A DNA stretch of 64,000 bases from Pseudomonadota bacterium (lineage in GTDB: Bacteria > Pseudomonadota > Alphaproteobacteria > Acetobacterales > Acetobacteraceae): assembly GCA_021818505.1 (NCBI GenBank), contig JAKADX010000003.1, positions 1 to 64,000 on the forward strand, written 5' to 3'. Shown piece after piece: positions 27,726-37,360 of the stretch. The position numbers were made by a program, and so were the translations under genes. The notes under the pieces are model-generated. The model did no database searches. It was not told the origin of the DNA and saw only the letters and a list, made by a program, of their open reading frames with translations. The stretch's first letter is position 1; every line of letters starts with the position of its first letter.

Positions 27726-29936
27726 ATGAATACGTCCCCGTGGCAGTTGAGCGACGAGGACGTGGCGCTGATCGCAGAGGCCCGACACCCCGACCCGTTC
27801 GCGGTGCTCGGCCTGCACCGCGCGCCGCCCGGCCTGGCGCCCGGCATGGTGTTGCGGGCCTTCGTGCCCGGTGCCGAGACCGTGAGCGCGATCGACGAGG
27901 CCGGCGCGCCGATCGCGCGGCTGGAACAGCACGGCCAGACGCCTGTTTTCGAGGCGTTCCTGCCCAAGCGGACGGCGCGCTTTGCCTATCGCCTGCACGC
28001 GACGCGCGCGGTTTCACGCTGGACCTTCCGCGATCCCTACGCCTTCGGCCCGGTGCTCGGCGCGCTCGACGAGCACCTGCTGATCGAGGGCACGCACCGG
28101 CGTCTGTATGAGCGGCTCGGCGCGCACCCGATGACGCATGAGGGCGTGGAGGGCGTGCATTTCGCCGTCTGGGCACCGCGGGCACAGCGCGTCTCCGTCG
28201 TCGGCGACTTCAACGCCTGGGACGGCCGGCGGCACGTCATGCGCAAACGCATCGACAGCGGGCTGTGGGAAATCTTCATCCCCGACATCGGCGAAGCGGC
28301 GGTCTATAAGTACGAGATCATCGGCGCGCATGGCGAGCTGCTGCCGCTGAAGGCCGATCCGTTCGGCACCGCCGCCGAACTGCGGCCCTCCACGGCGTCG
28401 GTGGTGGCGCGGACCGACAATTTCCACTGGAACGACGCCGCCTGGATGAACGCGCGGGCACGCAGCGAGGCGCGGCGGGCGCCGATGTCGATCTACGAGG
28501 TGCATCTCGGCTCCTGGCAGCGGCACGCGGACGGGTCATTCTTGAACTGGGACGAAATCGCCGCGCGGCTGGTGCCCTACGCGACCGATCTCGGATTTAC
28601 GCATCTGCAGTTCCTGCCGATCACCGAGCATCCGCTCGACGCCTCCTGGGGCTACCAGCCGATCGGCCTGTTCGCACCGACGCGGCGTTTCGGTGATCCA
28701 GCCGGATTCGCCCGTCTGGTCGATCGCGCGCACGAGGCGGGCCTGGGCGTCATCATCGACTGGGTGCCGGCGCATTTTCCGACCGACGTGCACGGGCTCG
28801 CGCATTTCGACGGCGAGGCACTGTACGAGCATCCGGATCCGCGCCGCGGCTTCCACCCCGACTGGAACACCGCGATCTACGACTACGGCCGGCGGGAAGT
28901 CGCGAACGTGCTGGCGGCGAGCGCGCTCTACTGGCTCGACCGCTTCCACATCGATGGGCTGCGCGTCGATGCCGTTGCCTCGATGCTGTATCTCGACTAC
29001 TCGCGCAAGCCCGGCGAGTGGCTGCCCAATGCCGAAGGCGGCAACGAGAACCGCGACGCGGTCGGCTTCATGCAGCGCACCAACACGCTCGCGTACGCCG
29101 CGCATCCCGGGATCGTCACGATCGCCGAAGAATCGACGGCCTGGCCCGGCGTGTCGCATCCGGTCGATGCCGGCGGCCTCGGCTTCGGCTTCAAGTGGAA
29201 CATGGGCTGGATGCACGACTCGCTCGATTACTTCTCGCGCGATCCGGTGCACCGCCGCTGGCACCACAATGAGCTGACCTTCGGCCTACTCTATGCCTTC
29301 ACCGAGAATTTCGTGCTCCCGCTCAGCCATGATGAGGTCGTTCATGGCAAGGGCTCGATCCTCGGGCGGATGCCGGGCGACGAGTGGCAGCGGTTTGCCA
29401 ATCTGCGCGCCTATTACGGCTTCATGTGGGGCTATCCGGGCAAGAAGCTGCTGTTCATGGGGCAGGAGTTCGGGCAGGGGCGGGAATGGAACTCCGCTGA
29501 CCAGCTTGAATGGTACGTGCTCGACTACGCAGTGCATCGCGGCGTGCGCGACTGCGTGCGCGACCTCAACCGCCTGTATCGCTGTGAGCCTTCGCTGCAC
29601 GCGCGCGACTGCGAGGGCGAGGGATTCCGCTGGATCGTCGTCGATGACGCCGATCAGTCGGTGTTCGCCTGGCTGCGGCTGGGCGGGGAGGGCAGCGCGC
29701 CGGTCGCGGTGGTGAGCAACCTGACGCCGGTGCCGCGGCACAACTACCGCATCGGGCTGCCGCAGAGCGGGCCGTGGCGCGAGATTCTGAACACTGACGC
29801 GGCGCAGTACGGCGGATCGGGAATGGGAAACCTGGGGCGCGTGACGGCCACCGACACGCCCTCGCACGGCTTCCCGGCCTCCGCCGAGGTTTTGCTGCCG
29901 CCGCTTGCCACCATCTATCTGCGGGCGGGGGAATGA
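27726..29936 (+). CDS. glgB: 1,4-alpha-glucan branching enzyme GlgB
   Basis: Creates alpha-1,6 branches in glycogen (736 residues). An N-terminal carbohydrate-binding region precedes the CBM48 domain ([23 protein letters not shown], about residues 140-162). It is followed by the GH13 barrel with the nucleophile D415 in LRVDAVAS, the acid glutamate in IAEEST (about 468-469) and [13 protein letters not shown]. The C-terminal beta domain ends in [10 protein letters not shown]. The start ATG at 27726 gives [12 protein letters not shown], matching the family. Length is normal. Confidence 0.95.
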   Translation: MNTSPWQLSDEDVALIAEARHPDPFAVLGLHRAPPGLAPGMVLRAFVPGAETVSAIDEAGAPIARLEQHGQTPVFEAFLPKRTARFAYRLHATRAVSRWTFRDPYAFGPVLGALDEHLLIEGTHRRLYERLGAHPMTHEGVEGVHFAVWAPRAQRVSVVGDFNAWDGRRHVMRKRIDSGLWEIFIPDIGEAAVYKYEIIGAHGELLPLKADPFGTAAELRPSTASVVARTDNFHWNDAAWMNARARSEARRAPMSIYEVHLGSWQRHADGSFLNWDEIAARLVPYATDLGFTHLQFLPITEHPLDASWGYQPIGLFAPTRRFGDPAGFARLVDRAHEAGLGVIIDWVPAHFPTDVHGLAHFDGEALYEHPDPRRGFHPDWNTAIYDYGRREVANVLAASALYWLDRFHIDGLRVDAVASMLYLDYSRKPGEWLPNAEGGNENRDAVGFMQRTNTLAYAAHPGIVTIAEESTAWPGVSHPVDAGGLGFGFKWNMGWMHDSLDYFSRDPVHRRWHHNELTFGLLYAFTENFVLPLSHDEVVHGKGSILGRMPGDEWQRFANLRAYYGFMWGYPGKKLLFMGQEFGQGREWNSADQLEWYVLDYAVHRGVRDCVRDLNRLYRCEPSLHARDCEGEGFRWIVVDDADQSVFAWLRLGGEGSAPVAVVSNLTPVPRHNYRIGLPQSGPWREILNTDAAQYGGSGMGNLGRVTATDTPSHGFPASAEVLLPPLATIYLRAGE

Positions 29937-29985
29937 CGCACCCGACCGGCCGGCGCGTGGGGGAACGGATCAGGGAGGATATGAC

Positions 29986-31257
29986 ATGATGAACGCCTAT
30001 ATCGCCCCCGGCGGGCCGCTGGCGCGTCACGCCATGGCCTATGTCCTGGCGGGCGGGCGCGGCAGCCGGCTGCTGGAACTGACCGACGCGCGCGCCAAGC
30101 CGGCGGTGTATTTCGGCGGCAAGACGCGCATCATCGACTTCGCGCTGTCGAATGCGATGAACTCCGGCATCCGGCGCATCGCGGTGGCAACGCAGTACAA
30201 GGCGCACAGCCTGATCCGCCACCTGCAACGCGGCTGGAATTTTTTCCGCCCCGAACGCAACGAGAGCTTCGACATCCTGCCGGCCAGCCAGCGCGTGTCG
30301 GAGACGATGTGGTACATGGGAACGGCCGACGCGGTCTATCAGAACATCGACATCATCGAGAGCTACGCCCCGAAGTTCATCGTCGTGCTGGCCGGCGATC
30401 ACGTGTACAAGCAGGACTACGAGCCGATGCTGCAGCAGCACGTCGAGGCGAACGCCGACGTGACCGTCGGCTGCCTGGAAGTGCCGCGCATGGAGGCCGT
30501 GGGCTTCGGCGTCATGCATATCGACGAGAACGACCGCATCATCTCCTTCCTGGAAAAGCCCAAGGACCCGCCGGCGATGCCCGGCAAGCCGGACTCCGCG
30601 CTCGCCAGCATGGGCATCTACGTGTTCGAGACGAACTTCCTGTTCGACATGCTGCGCGCGGATGCCGCCGATCCGAATAGCAGCCACGATTTCGGCAAGG
30701 ACATCATCCCCAGGCTGGTCAAGGGCGGCAAGGCGATGGCGCACCAGTTCGCCCGCTCCTGCGTGCGTTCCACCGCCGAGGCGGTGCCGTACTGGCGCGA
30801 CGTCGGCACGGTGGATGCGTACTACCAGGCCAATATCGACCTGACGGATATCGTGCCGGACCTCGATCTCTATGATCGCGACTGGCCGATCTGGACCTAT
30901 GCCGAGATGACGGCGCCGGCGAAGTTCGTGCATGACGAGGACGGGCGCCGCGGCATGGCGGTGTCCTCGCTGGTCTCCGGCGGCTGCATCGTCTCCGGCG
31001 CCGGCCTCAATCGCTCGCTGCTGTTCACCGGCGTGCATGTGCATTCCTTCGCGCAGATCGACCATGCGGTGATCCTGCCCAATGTCGATATCGGCCGCGG
31101 CGCGCGGCTGTCGAAGGTGATCGTCGATCGCGGCGTGCAGATCCCGCCGGGCATGGTGGTCGGCGACGACCCGGAGCTCGACGCGAGCCGCTTCCGCCGC
31201 ACCGAAAGCGGCGTGTGTCTGATCACCAAGGCCATGATGGAACGGCTGGAGGGCTGA
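29986..31257 (+). CDS. glgC: Glucose-1-phosphate adenylyltransferase GlgC
   Basis: Makes ADP-glucose from ATP and glucose-1-phosphate, the committed and usually allosterically controlled step of glycogen synthesis. The 423-residue protein has the nucleotide-binding [13 protein letters not shown] with the downstream lysine in [10 protein letters not shown], the Asp in VLAGDHVYK, the G1P-binding EKPKDPP, and a C-terminal left-handed beta-helix region. AGGGAGGA at 29972-29979 supports ATG 29986 (a second ATG follows immediately). It lies 49 bases after glgB. Confidence 0.96.
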   Translation: MMNAYIAPGGPLARHAMAYVLAGGRGSRLLELTDARAKPAVYFGGKTRIIDFALSNAMNSGIRRIAVATQYKAHSLIRHLQRGWNFFRPERNESFDILPASQRVSETMWYMGTADAVYQNIDIIESYAPKFIVVLAGDHVYKQDYEPMLQQHVEANADVTVGCLEVPRMEAVGFGVMHIDENDRIISFLEKPKDPPAMPGKPDSALASMGIYVFETNFLFDMLRADAADPNSSHDFGKDIIPRLVKGGKAMAHQFARSCVRSTAEAVPYWRDVGTVDAYYQANIDLTDIVPDLDLYDRDWPIWTYAEMTAPAKFVHDEDGRRGMAVSSLVSGGCIVSGAGLNRSLLFTGVHVHSFAQIDHAVILPNVDIGRGARLSKVIVDRGVQIPPGMVVGDDPELDASRFRRTESGVCLITKAMMERLEG

Positions 31258-31296
31258 GAACGTGACGCCACGCGCCGACGGCGATCACTGACCCGC

Positions 31297-32733
31297 ATGG
31301 ACGTTCTCTCGGTCGCCTCGGAGGCGTATCCACTGATCAAGACCGGCGGGCTCGCCGATGTCGCGGGCGCGCTGCCGGGGGCGCTCCGCGCCGAGGGTGT
31401 GGCGATGCGCACGCTGCTGCCCGGCTACCTCGCGATCACCGAGGCGCTGGTTTCGGCGGAAGTCGTGCTGCGCTGGGACGATCTGTTCGGGGGTGCGGCC
31501 CACCTGCTGGCAGCCAGCCTGCACGGGCTCGACCTGTTCGTGCTCGACGCGCCGCATCTCTACGCGCGTCCCGGCAACATCTATCTCGGCCCTGACGGGC
31601 GCGACTGGCCGGACAACGCACTGCGCTTCGCCGCGCTGGCGCGTGTCGGCGCGTGGCTGGCGCAGGGCCGGCTGCCGTCCTGGCGGCCGGCGGTGGTGCA
31701 TGCACATGACTGGCAGGCCGCGCTGCTGCCCGCCTATCTGCACTACGACGGCGGCCGGCCGATCGGCAGCGTGCTGACGGTCCACAACCTTGCCTTTCAG
31801 GGCGTGTTCCCGCCGTCGCTGCTGCCCGCCCTGGGGCTGCCGCCGGAATCCTTCGCGCTCGACGGCGTGGAGTATTTCGGCGCGATCGGCTTCCTCAAGG
31901 CCGGGCTGCTCTTTGCCGACCGCATCACCACTGTCTCGCCGACCTACGCGGCGGAAATCCGCACACCGGCCGACGGCATGGCGCTGGACGGGCTGCTGCG
32001 GGGGCGCGGCGCGGCGGTCAGCGGCATCCTTAATGGCATCGACACCGGGATCTGGAACCCCGCCACGGACCCGCTGTTGCCGGCGCATTACGATGCCACA
32101 CGGCTTGAGGCGCGGGCACGCAACCGGGCAGAGGTGCAGTTCCGCTTCTCGCTCGCCGCCGGCGAAACGGCGCCGCTGTTCGCGGTGGTCAGCCGGCTGA
32201 CCGGGCAGAAGGGCATGGACCTGCTGCTCGCCGCACTGCCGGTGCTGCTGGCCGAGGGCGGGCAACTGGCCGTGCTCGGCGCCGGCGATCCCGCGATCGA
32301 GCGCGGCTTTCGCGACGCCGCCACCGCGCATCCAGGGCGCATCGGCTGCTTCGTCGGCTATGACGAGGGGCTGGCGCATCTGGTGCAGGGCGGCACCGAT
32401 GCGCTGCTGGTCCCGTCGCGTTTCGAGCCGTGTGGACTGACGCAGCTCTGCGCGCTGCGCTACGGCGCGGTGCCGGTGGTGGCGCGCGTCGGTGGCCTGG
32501 CCGACACGGTGATCGACGCCTCGCCGATGGCCCTGGCGGCCGGGGTCGCGACGGGCGTGCAGTTCGCGCCGGTGACCGCGGAGATGCTGGAGGCGGCGAT
32601 CCGCCGCGCCGCCGCGCTGCGCCGACAGCCGCAGACATGGCAACGGATGCAGCGCAACGGAATGGCGACCGACGTGTCGTGGCGCGACCCGGCGCGGCGC
32701 TACGCGGCACTGTACCGGGAACTGGCGGGTTGA
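31297..32733 (+). CDS. glgA: Glycogen synthase GlgA
   Basis: A GT5 glycosyltransferase elongating alpha-1,4-glucan with ADP-glucose. The 478-residue protein carries the ADP-glucose-binding KTGGLADV near the N-terminus (about residues 15-22), [18 protein letters not shown], and the C-terminal catalytic [10 protein letters not shown] motif. It starts 39 bases after glgC and ends five bases before the debranching gene, consistent with cotranscription of the pathway. Confidence 0.96.
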   Translation: MDVLSVASEAYPLIKTGGLADVAGALPGALRAEGVAMRTLLPGYLAITEALVSAEVVLRWDDLFGGAAHLLAASLHGLDLFVLDAPHLYARPGNIYLGPDGRDWPDNALRFAALARVGAWLAQGRLPSWRPAVVHAHDWQAALLPAYLHYDGGRPIGSVLTVHNLAFQGVFPPSLLPALGLPPESFALDGVEYFGAIGFLKAGLLFADRITTVSPTYAAEIRTPADGMALDGLLRGRGAAVSGILNGIDTGIWNPATDPLLPAHYDATRLEARARNRAEVQFRFSLAAGETAPLFAVVSRLTGQKGMDLLLAALPVLLAEGGQLAVLGAGDPAIERGFRDAATAHPGRIGCFVGYDEGLAHLVQGGTDALLVPSRFEPCGLTQLCALRYGAVPVVARVGGLADTVIDASPMALAAGVATGVQFAPVTAEMLEAAIRRAAALRRQPQTWQRMQRNGMATDVSWRDPARRYAALYRELAG

Positions 32734-32738
32734 ACCTG

Positions 32739-35700
32739 ATGGACGTGACCGAAGGCGCGCCGGAACCGCTCGGCGCCACGCCCGACGCGGCGGGAACCAA
32801 TTTCGCCGTGTTCTCGGCCCATGCGACGGCGATCGAGGTGTGCCTGTTCGACGCCGAGGGCGAGCGCGAGACCGCGCGCGTCGCGCTGCCGGGACGCAGC
32901 GGCGACGTCTGGCACGGCCACATCGCGGGCATCGGGGAAGGCGCGCGCTACGGCCTGCGGGCGCACGGGCCGTACGCGCTGCGGGACGGCCACCGCTTCA
33001 ATCCGCGCAAGCTGCTGCTCGACCCCTACGCGACCACGATCGATCGCAAGCTGCGGCTCGATCCGACCATGTTCAGCGACAACCTGGAGACCGACAGCGC
33101 GCCGCACATGGCCAAGGCGATCGTGGGCGCGCCTGACGGCGGACCGTGCAACACCGTCCCGCTGGTGCCGTGGGATCGCACCGTGATCTACGAGCTGCAC
33201 GTGCGCGGCTTCACGATGCGCCATCCCGACATCCCCGAGCCACTGCGCGGCACCTTCGCGGCACTGGCGCATCCGGCGGCGATCGCGCACCTGACTGGCC
33301 TCGGCATCACCAGCGTCGAGCTGATGCCCGCCGCCGCCTGGATCGAGGAGCGGCACCTGGCTTCGCTCGGGCTGGCGAATGCCTGGGGCTACAACCCGGT
33401 GGGCTTCCTCGCCCCCGATCCGCTGCTGGCGCCGGGCGGCTGGGCGGAGGTGCGGCAGGCGGTCGCAGCGCTGGCGCAGGCGGGGATCGAGACCATCCTC
33501 GACATCGTGCTCAACCACAGCGGCGAGGGCGACGAGCTGGGGCCGACGCTGTCGCTGTGCGGGCTGGACAACGCCACCTACTACCGGCTGCAAGACGACC
33601 GGCGCCTTTATGTGGACGACACCGGCTGCGGCAACACTTTGGCGCTGGACCGGCCGCCGGTCTTGCGGCTGGCGATGGACGCGCTGCGCTGCTGGGCCCG
33701 GCGGGCCGGCGTACACGGCTTCCGCTTCGACCTCGCCACCACGCTCGGGCGGCGCAACGGCGGATTCGATCCGTCCGCGCCGCTGCTCGGGGCGATCGCG
33801 CAGGACCCGGAGCTGCGCCGGCTGAAATTGATCGCCGAGCCGTGGGACCCGGGACCGGACGGCTACCGGGTGGGGCAGTTCCCGCCGGCCTGGGGCGAAT
33901 GGAACGACCATTTCCGCGACGGCGTGCGGCGATTCTGGCGCGGCGACGCGCAGCGCGCCGGCGACCTCGCGACCCGGCTCGCCGGCTCGGCCGACCTGTT
34001 CTGGCCCAAGCGCCTGCCGTCGCGCAGCATCAACTTCGTGGTCGCGCATGACGGGTTCACGCTCGCCGACCTGGTCAGCTACGCCGCCAAGCACAACGAC
34101 GCCAACGGCGAGGGCAACCGCGACGGCAGCGACGACAACATCTCCTGGAACCATGGTGTCGAGGGGCCGAGCACCGACCCGGCAATCGTGGCGGCGCGGC
34201 TGGCCGACCAGCGCGCATTGCTCGCCACGCTGCTGCTCGCGCGCGGCACGCCGATGCTGGCGATGGGGTCGGAGCTGGGCCACACGCAGCGCGGCAACAA
34301 CAATGCCTACGCGCAGGACAACGCCACGACCTGGCTGAACTGGGTGGCCGCCGAGCCGGGGCTGGCGGCGTTCGTCGCGCGTCTGACCGCACTGCGGCAG
34401 GAGCATCCGGCGCTGCGCCGCGACCGCTTCCTGACCGGCGCGGTCGATGCCGGGACGCTGCTGCCCGACGTCGTCTGGCTGGCGGCGAACGGCGCGACGA
34501 TGGCCGACTGGGACCATGCCGAGACGCTGGTCGCGGTGTTCGCCGCCGATGCCGACCGCGTGGCGGTGGTGCTGCACCGGGGCGCGGTGCCGGTGCCCGT
34601 CACGCTGCCGGCGGCCCGCGACGGATTCGCCTGGCAGGTCGGGATCGACAGCCGCACCGCCACGCCGCCGCGGCTGCTGGACGCCAATACACTCACCTGC
34701 CCGGCGCGCGCGGTGCTGGCGGTGGCAGAGGTCGCGGCACCGCAGCGGCGGCGCGGCGGCGTGGATCCGACCGTTCTGGAGCGGTTGGCCGTCGCCGCCG
34801 GCATCGCGCCGGACTGGTGGGACATCGACGGCGCGCGCCACAAGGTCAGCCCCGACACCCAGCGCGCCCTGCTCGCTGCCATGCGGCTTCCGGCCGGCGC
34901 CACCGAGCAGGCGCGCGACTCGCTGCGCCGCTTCGCCGAGGAACAGCACCGCCGCGCCGTGCCGCACGCGCTGGTGGTGCGCGAGGGCACCGCGGCGGAG
35001 TTGATGCTCGCTGTCGAGCCGGCGCGGCATCTGGTGCTGGAGGGTGAGGACGGCGCCCAGGAGCCGATCGCCATCACCGCCGAGGAAGCCGGCGAACGCA
35101 CCTGCGCGGATGGCAGGCGGTGCCCGACCTGGCGGGTCAGGCTGCCGCTGCTGCCGGTCGGTCGCTGGCGGCTGTGGCTGGAGGGCGCGCCTGGGATCGT
35201 CTGCGCGCTGACCGTCGCGCCCGCGACCTGCTACCTGCCGCCGGCGCTGCGCGGGGGCGGACGCCGGTTCGGCGTGGTGGCCCACCTCTATTCGGTGCCG
35301 CGGGCCGGCGACCAGGGCATTGGCGACTTCACCACGCTGGCCAGCCTGGCCGGCGCGGCGGCGCGGGCGGGCGCGGCAGTCGTCGGGCTCAACCCGCTGC
35401 ACGCGCTGTTCCCCGACCAGCGCGAGCGCGCCAGCCCCTATCACCCCTCCGACCGCCGTTTCATCGACCCGATCTATATCGACGTGACCGGCGAGGAGGG
35501 CGGGCTGGACGCGCCGGCCGCCCGCGCGGCGGTGGCGCACCACGCCGCCGCCTTTGCCGAGCTGTCCGCCGCCCGGCTCGTGGATTACCCCGCCGTCTGG
35601 GCCGCCAAGCGGGCGGTGCTGGAGGCCGCCTGCGCGGCTTTCCGCCGCGACGGCGACATGGACCTCTTCCGCGCCTACGGCGGCAGCGCGCTGGAGCGTT

Positions 35701-36776
35701 TCGCCACATTCCAGGCCATCGCCGAGCAACGGCCCGGCGAGGACTGGCATCACTGGCCGGAGGCGCTGCGCGACCCGGAGCGCGCCACGGCCGATCCGGC
35801 ACGGGTGCGGTTCCATATCTGGCTGCAATGGCTCGCTGACCAGCAGCTTGCGGCGGCGGCCGAAGGTTCGGGGCTGGCGATCGGCCTGTATCGCGACCTC
35901 GCGGTGGGCACCGCACCGGATGGCGCGGAGGCCTGGGCGGGCGCGCGGCTGCTCGCCGCCGGCGTGTCGGTCGGCGCGCCGCCCGACCCGTTCTCGGCGC
36001 ACGGGCAGATCTGGCACCTCCCGCCGTTCGACCCGTGGCGGCTGCGCGCCGACGGCTATCGCGGTCTTGCGGGCGTGCTCGGCGCCAACATGCGCCACGC
36101 CGGGGCGCTGCGCATCGACCACGCGATGGGGCTGGCGCGGCTGTTCTGGGTGCCCGAGGGCGCGAGCGGGGCCGACGGAGCCTATGTCGCCTATCCGCGC
36201 GATGACCTGCTCGGTGAGCTGGCTCTAGAGAGCCAACGGGCGCGCTGCCTGATCGTCGGCGAGGACCTCGGCACCGTGCCCGAGGGCTTCCGCGAGGCGC
36301 TCGCCGCGGCCGGGGTGTTCAGCTACCGGGTGCTGTGGTTCGAACGCGACGGCCCCGGCTTCCTGCCGCCCGCCCGCTATCCGGCGCAGGCGGTCGCCTG
36401 CGTCTCGACCCACGACCTGCCGACTTTGGCCGGCTGGCGCGCCGGCGCGGACATCACCGAGCGCGCCGCCCTCGGTCAGATCGACGCGGCCGCGGCGCGC
36501 GCGGAGCGCACCGCCGAGATCGCGGCACTGACGCAGGCGATCGGCGGGCCGCCCGACGCGCCGGCGGTGCATGGCTTCCTTGCACAGTCGCCCTGCGCGC
36601 TCGTGCTGACGCAGGCGGACGACCTCTCCGGCGAGCGCGACGCGCTGAACCTGCCCGGCACCGACCGCGAGCGACCCAATTGGCGGCGCAAGCTCGCCCA
36701 GCCCGTGCCGGCGCTGCTGGAGACGCCGGACGCGCGCGCCGTCCTCGACCGGCTGCGCACCGGTCGGACCGGCTAG
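32739..36776 (+). CDS. Fusion of glycogen debranching enzyme GlgX and 4-alpha-glucanotransferase MalQ
   Basis: A single 1345-residue reading frame holding two complete enzymes. Residues 1 to about 665 are GlgX. They comprise a CBM48-like N-terminus and a GH13 barrel with nucleophile D331 (GFRFDLAT), acid E367 (AEPWDPG) and D438 (VAHDGFTL). Residues about 675-1345 are MalQ (GH77), with DPTVLERLAVAAGI opening the domain and D1127 (LRIDHAMG), E1175 (VGEDLGTVP) and D1226 (STHDLPTL). All catalytic acids are intact, so both activities are expected: debranching limit dextrins and recycling the released maltooligosaccharides. ATG 32739 is used, and a TTG at 32730 overlaps the glgA stop. It is the last gene of the glg operon. 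Confidence 0.93.
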   Translation: MDVTEGAPEPLGATPDAAGTNFAVFSAHATAIEVCLFDAEGERETARVALPGRSGDVWHGHIAGIGEGARYGLRAHGPYALRDGHRFNPRKLLLDPYATTIDRKLRLDPTMFSDNLETDSAPHMAKAIVGAPDGGPCNTVPLVPWDRTVIYELHVRGFTMRHPDIPEPLRGTFAALAHPAAIAHLTGLGITSVELMPAAAWIEERHLASLGLANAWGYNPVGFLAPDPLLAPGGWAEVRQAVAALAQAGIETILDIVLNHSGEGDELGPTLSLCGLDNATYYRLQDDRRLYVDDTGCGNTLALDRPPVLRLAMDALRCWARRAGVHGFRFDLATTLGRRNGGFDPSAPLLGAIAQDPELRRLKLIAEPWDPGPDGYRVGQFPPAWGEWNDHFRDGVRRFWRGDAQRAGDLATRLAGSADLFWPKRLPSRSINFVVAHDGFTLADLVSYAAKHNDANGEGNRDGSDDNISWNHGVEGPSTDPAIVAARLADQRALLATLLLARGTPMLAMGSELGHTQRGNNNAYAQDNATTWLNWVAAEPGLAAFVARLTALRQEHPALRRDRFLTGAVDAGTLLPDVVWLAANGATMADWDHAETLVAVFAADADRVAVVLHRGAVPVPVTLPAARDGFAWQVGIDSRTATPPRLLDANTLTCPARAVLAVAEVAAPQRRRGGVDPTVLERLAVAAGIAPDWWDIDGARHKVSPDTQRALLAAMRLPAGATEQARDSLRRFAEEQHRRAVPHALVVREGTAAELMLAVEPARHLVLEGEDGAQEPIAITAEEAGERTCADGRRCPTWRVRLPLLPVGRWRLWLEGAPGIVCALTVAPATCYLPPALRGGGRRFGVVAHLYSVPRAGDQGIGDFTTLASLAGAAARAGAAVVGLNPLHALFPDQRERASPYHPSDRRFIDPIYIDVTGEEGGLDAPAARAAVAHHAAAFAELSAARLVDYPAVWAAKRAVLEAACAAFRRDGDMDLFRAYGGSALERFATFQAIAEQRPGEDWHHWPEALRDPERATADPARVRFHIWLQWLADQQLAAAAEGSGLAIGLYRDLAVGTAPDGAEAWAGARLLAAGVSVGAPPDPFSAHGQIWHLPPFDPWRLRADGYRGLAGVLGANMRHAGALRIDHAMGLARLFWVPEGASGADGAYVAYPRDDLLGELALESQRARCLIVGEDLGTVPEGFREALAAAGVFSYRVLWFERDGPGFLPPARYPAQAVACVSTHDLPTLAGWRAGADITERAALGQIDAAAARAERTAEIAALTQAIGGPPDAPAVHGFLAQSPCALVLTQADDLSGERDALNLPGTDRERPNWRRKLAQPVPALLETPDARAVLDRLRTGRTG

Positions 36777-36899
36777 CCGGGGCTGTTACAGTTCGCTACG
36801 ATCCGATGCCGCATCTGCCCGACATCTATGCTGCAGTGCGGTGCCGGTCGCCCGGCGAACCGTGATAGCGAGCGCGTTGCAAGCCAAGGGAGTTCCCCC

Positions 36900-37265
36900 A
36901 TGATGAGAGTCCTGATTGCCGGTCTGCTGTTGGCCGGCGCCTCCACCGCTGCCCTCGCCGCCGATCCCGCCGCTGGCGAAAAGGTCTTCAAGGCGCAGTG
37001 CGGCATTTGCCATTCGGCCGTGAAGGGCAAGAACGGCATCGGTCCGAGTCTGTTCGGCGTGATCGGTCGGCAGGCCGGCACCGAGCCAGGGTTCCACTTC
37101 ACCGCCGACCACAAGAAGCTCGGTGTCACCTGGGACACCGCGACGATGGAGAAGTACCTCGCGAATCCGCGCGCGATGGTGCCCGACACGTCGATGACCT
37201 ATGCCGGGCTGAAGGACGCCGACAAGCGCGCCGACGTCGTCGCGTATCTCGCAACACTGCATTGA
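36900..37265 (+). CDS. Small class I cytochrome c, periplasmic
   Basis: A 121-residue soluble cytochrome. A cleavable signal peptide (residues 1-20, ending AALA) precedes a CxxCH heme site C34-C37-H38 (CGICH). The axial methionine is probably in DTSMTYAG, and NGIGPSLFGVIGR is typical of the cytochrome c2/c550 group. AAGGGAG just upstream supports ATG 36900 (the next codon is also ATG). It is followed by a hairpin and then the Cyc2-like cytochrome-porin gene 95 bases downstream, so it is a natural periplasmic electron partner for that protein. Confidence 0.9.
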   Translation: MMRVLIAGLLLAGASTAALAADPAAGEKVFKAQCGICHSAVKGKNGIGPSLFGVIGRQAGTEPGFHFTADHKKLGVTWDTATMEKYLANPRAMVPDTSMTYAGLKDADKRADVVAYLATLH

Positions 37266-37274
37266 ATTTTAGTG

Positions 37275-37312
37275 TCACGGCGGCGGATTGATCCTGATCA
37301 ACGCCGCCGTGA
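37275..37312 (+). terminator. Hairpin after the cytochrome c gene
   Basis: TCACGGCGGCG (37275-37285) and CGCCGCCGTGA (37302-37312) form a perfect 11-base stem. The loop itself contains the palindrome TTGATCCTGATCAA, which can continue the stem. The downstream sequence is only moderately T-rich (CATTCTT...CTTTCT), so termination may be partial, allowing some readthrough into the next gene. Confidence 0.55.
37288..37301. promoter_or_regulatory. FNR/FixK/Anr-type binding site
   Basis: TTGAT-CCTG-ATCAA is an exact match to the symmetric consensus TTGAT-N4-ATCAA of FNR/FixK/Anr regulators. Its centre is 66 bases upstream of the ATG of the Cyc2-like gene, allowing a class II promoter with a start near 37336. 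No clear -10 is seen there. It coincides with the loop of a transcription-terminator-like hairpin, so it could also be incidental. Confidence 0.5.
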
Positions 37313-37360
37313 GCATTCTTGCCCTTTCTGCTCCCGTGAACGGCATGAAAGGAGTTAATC

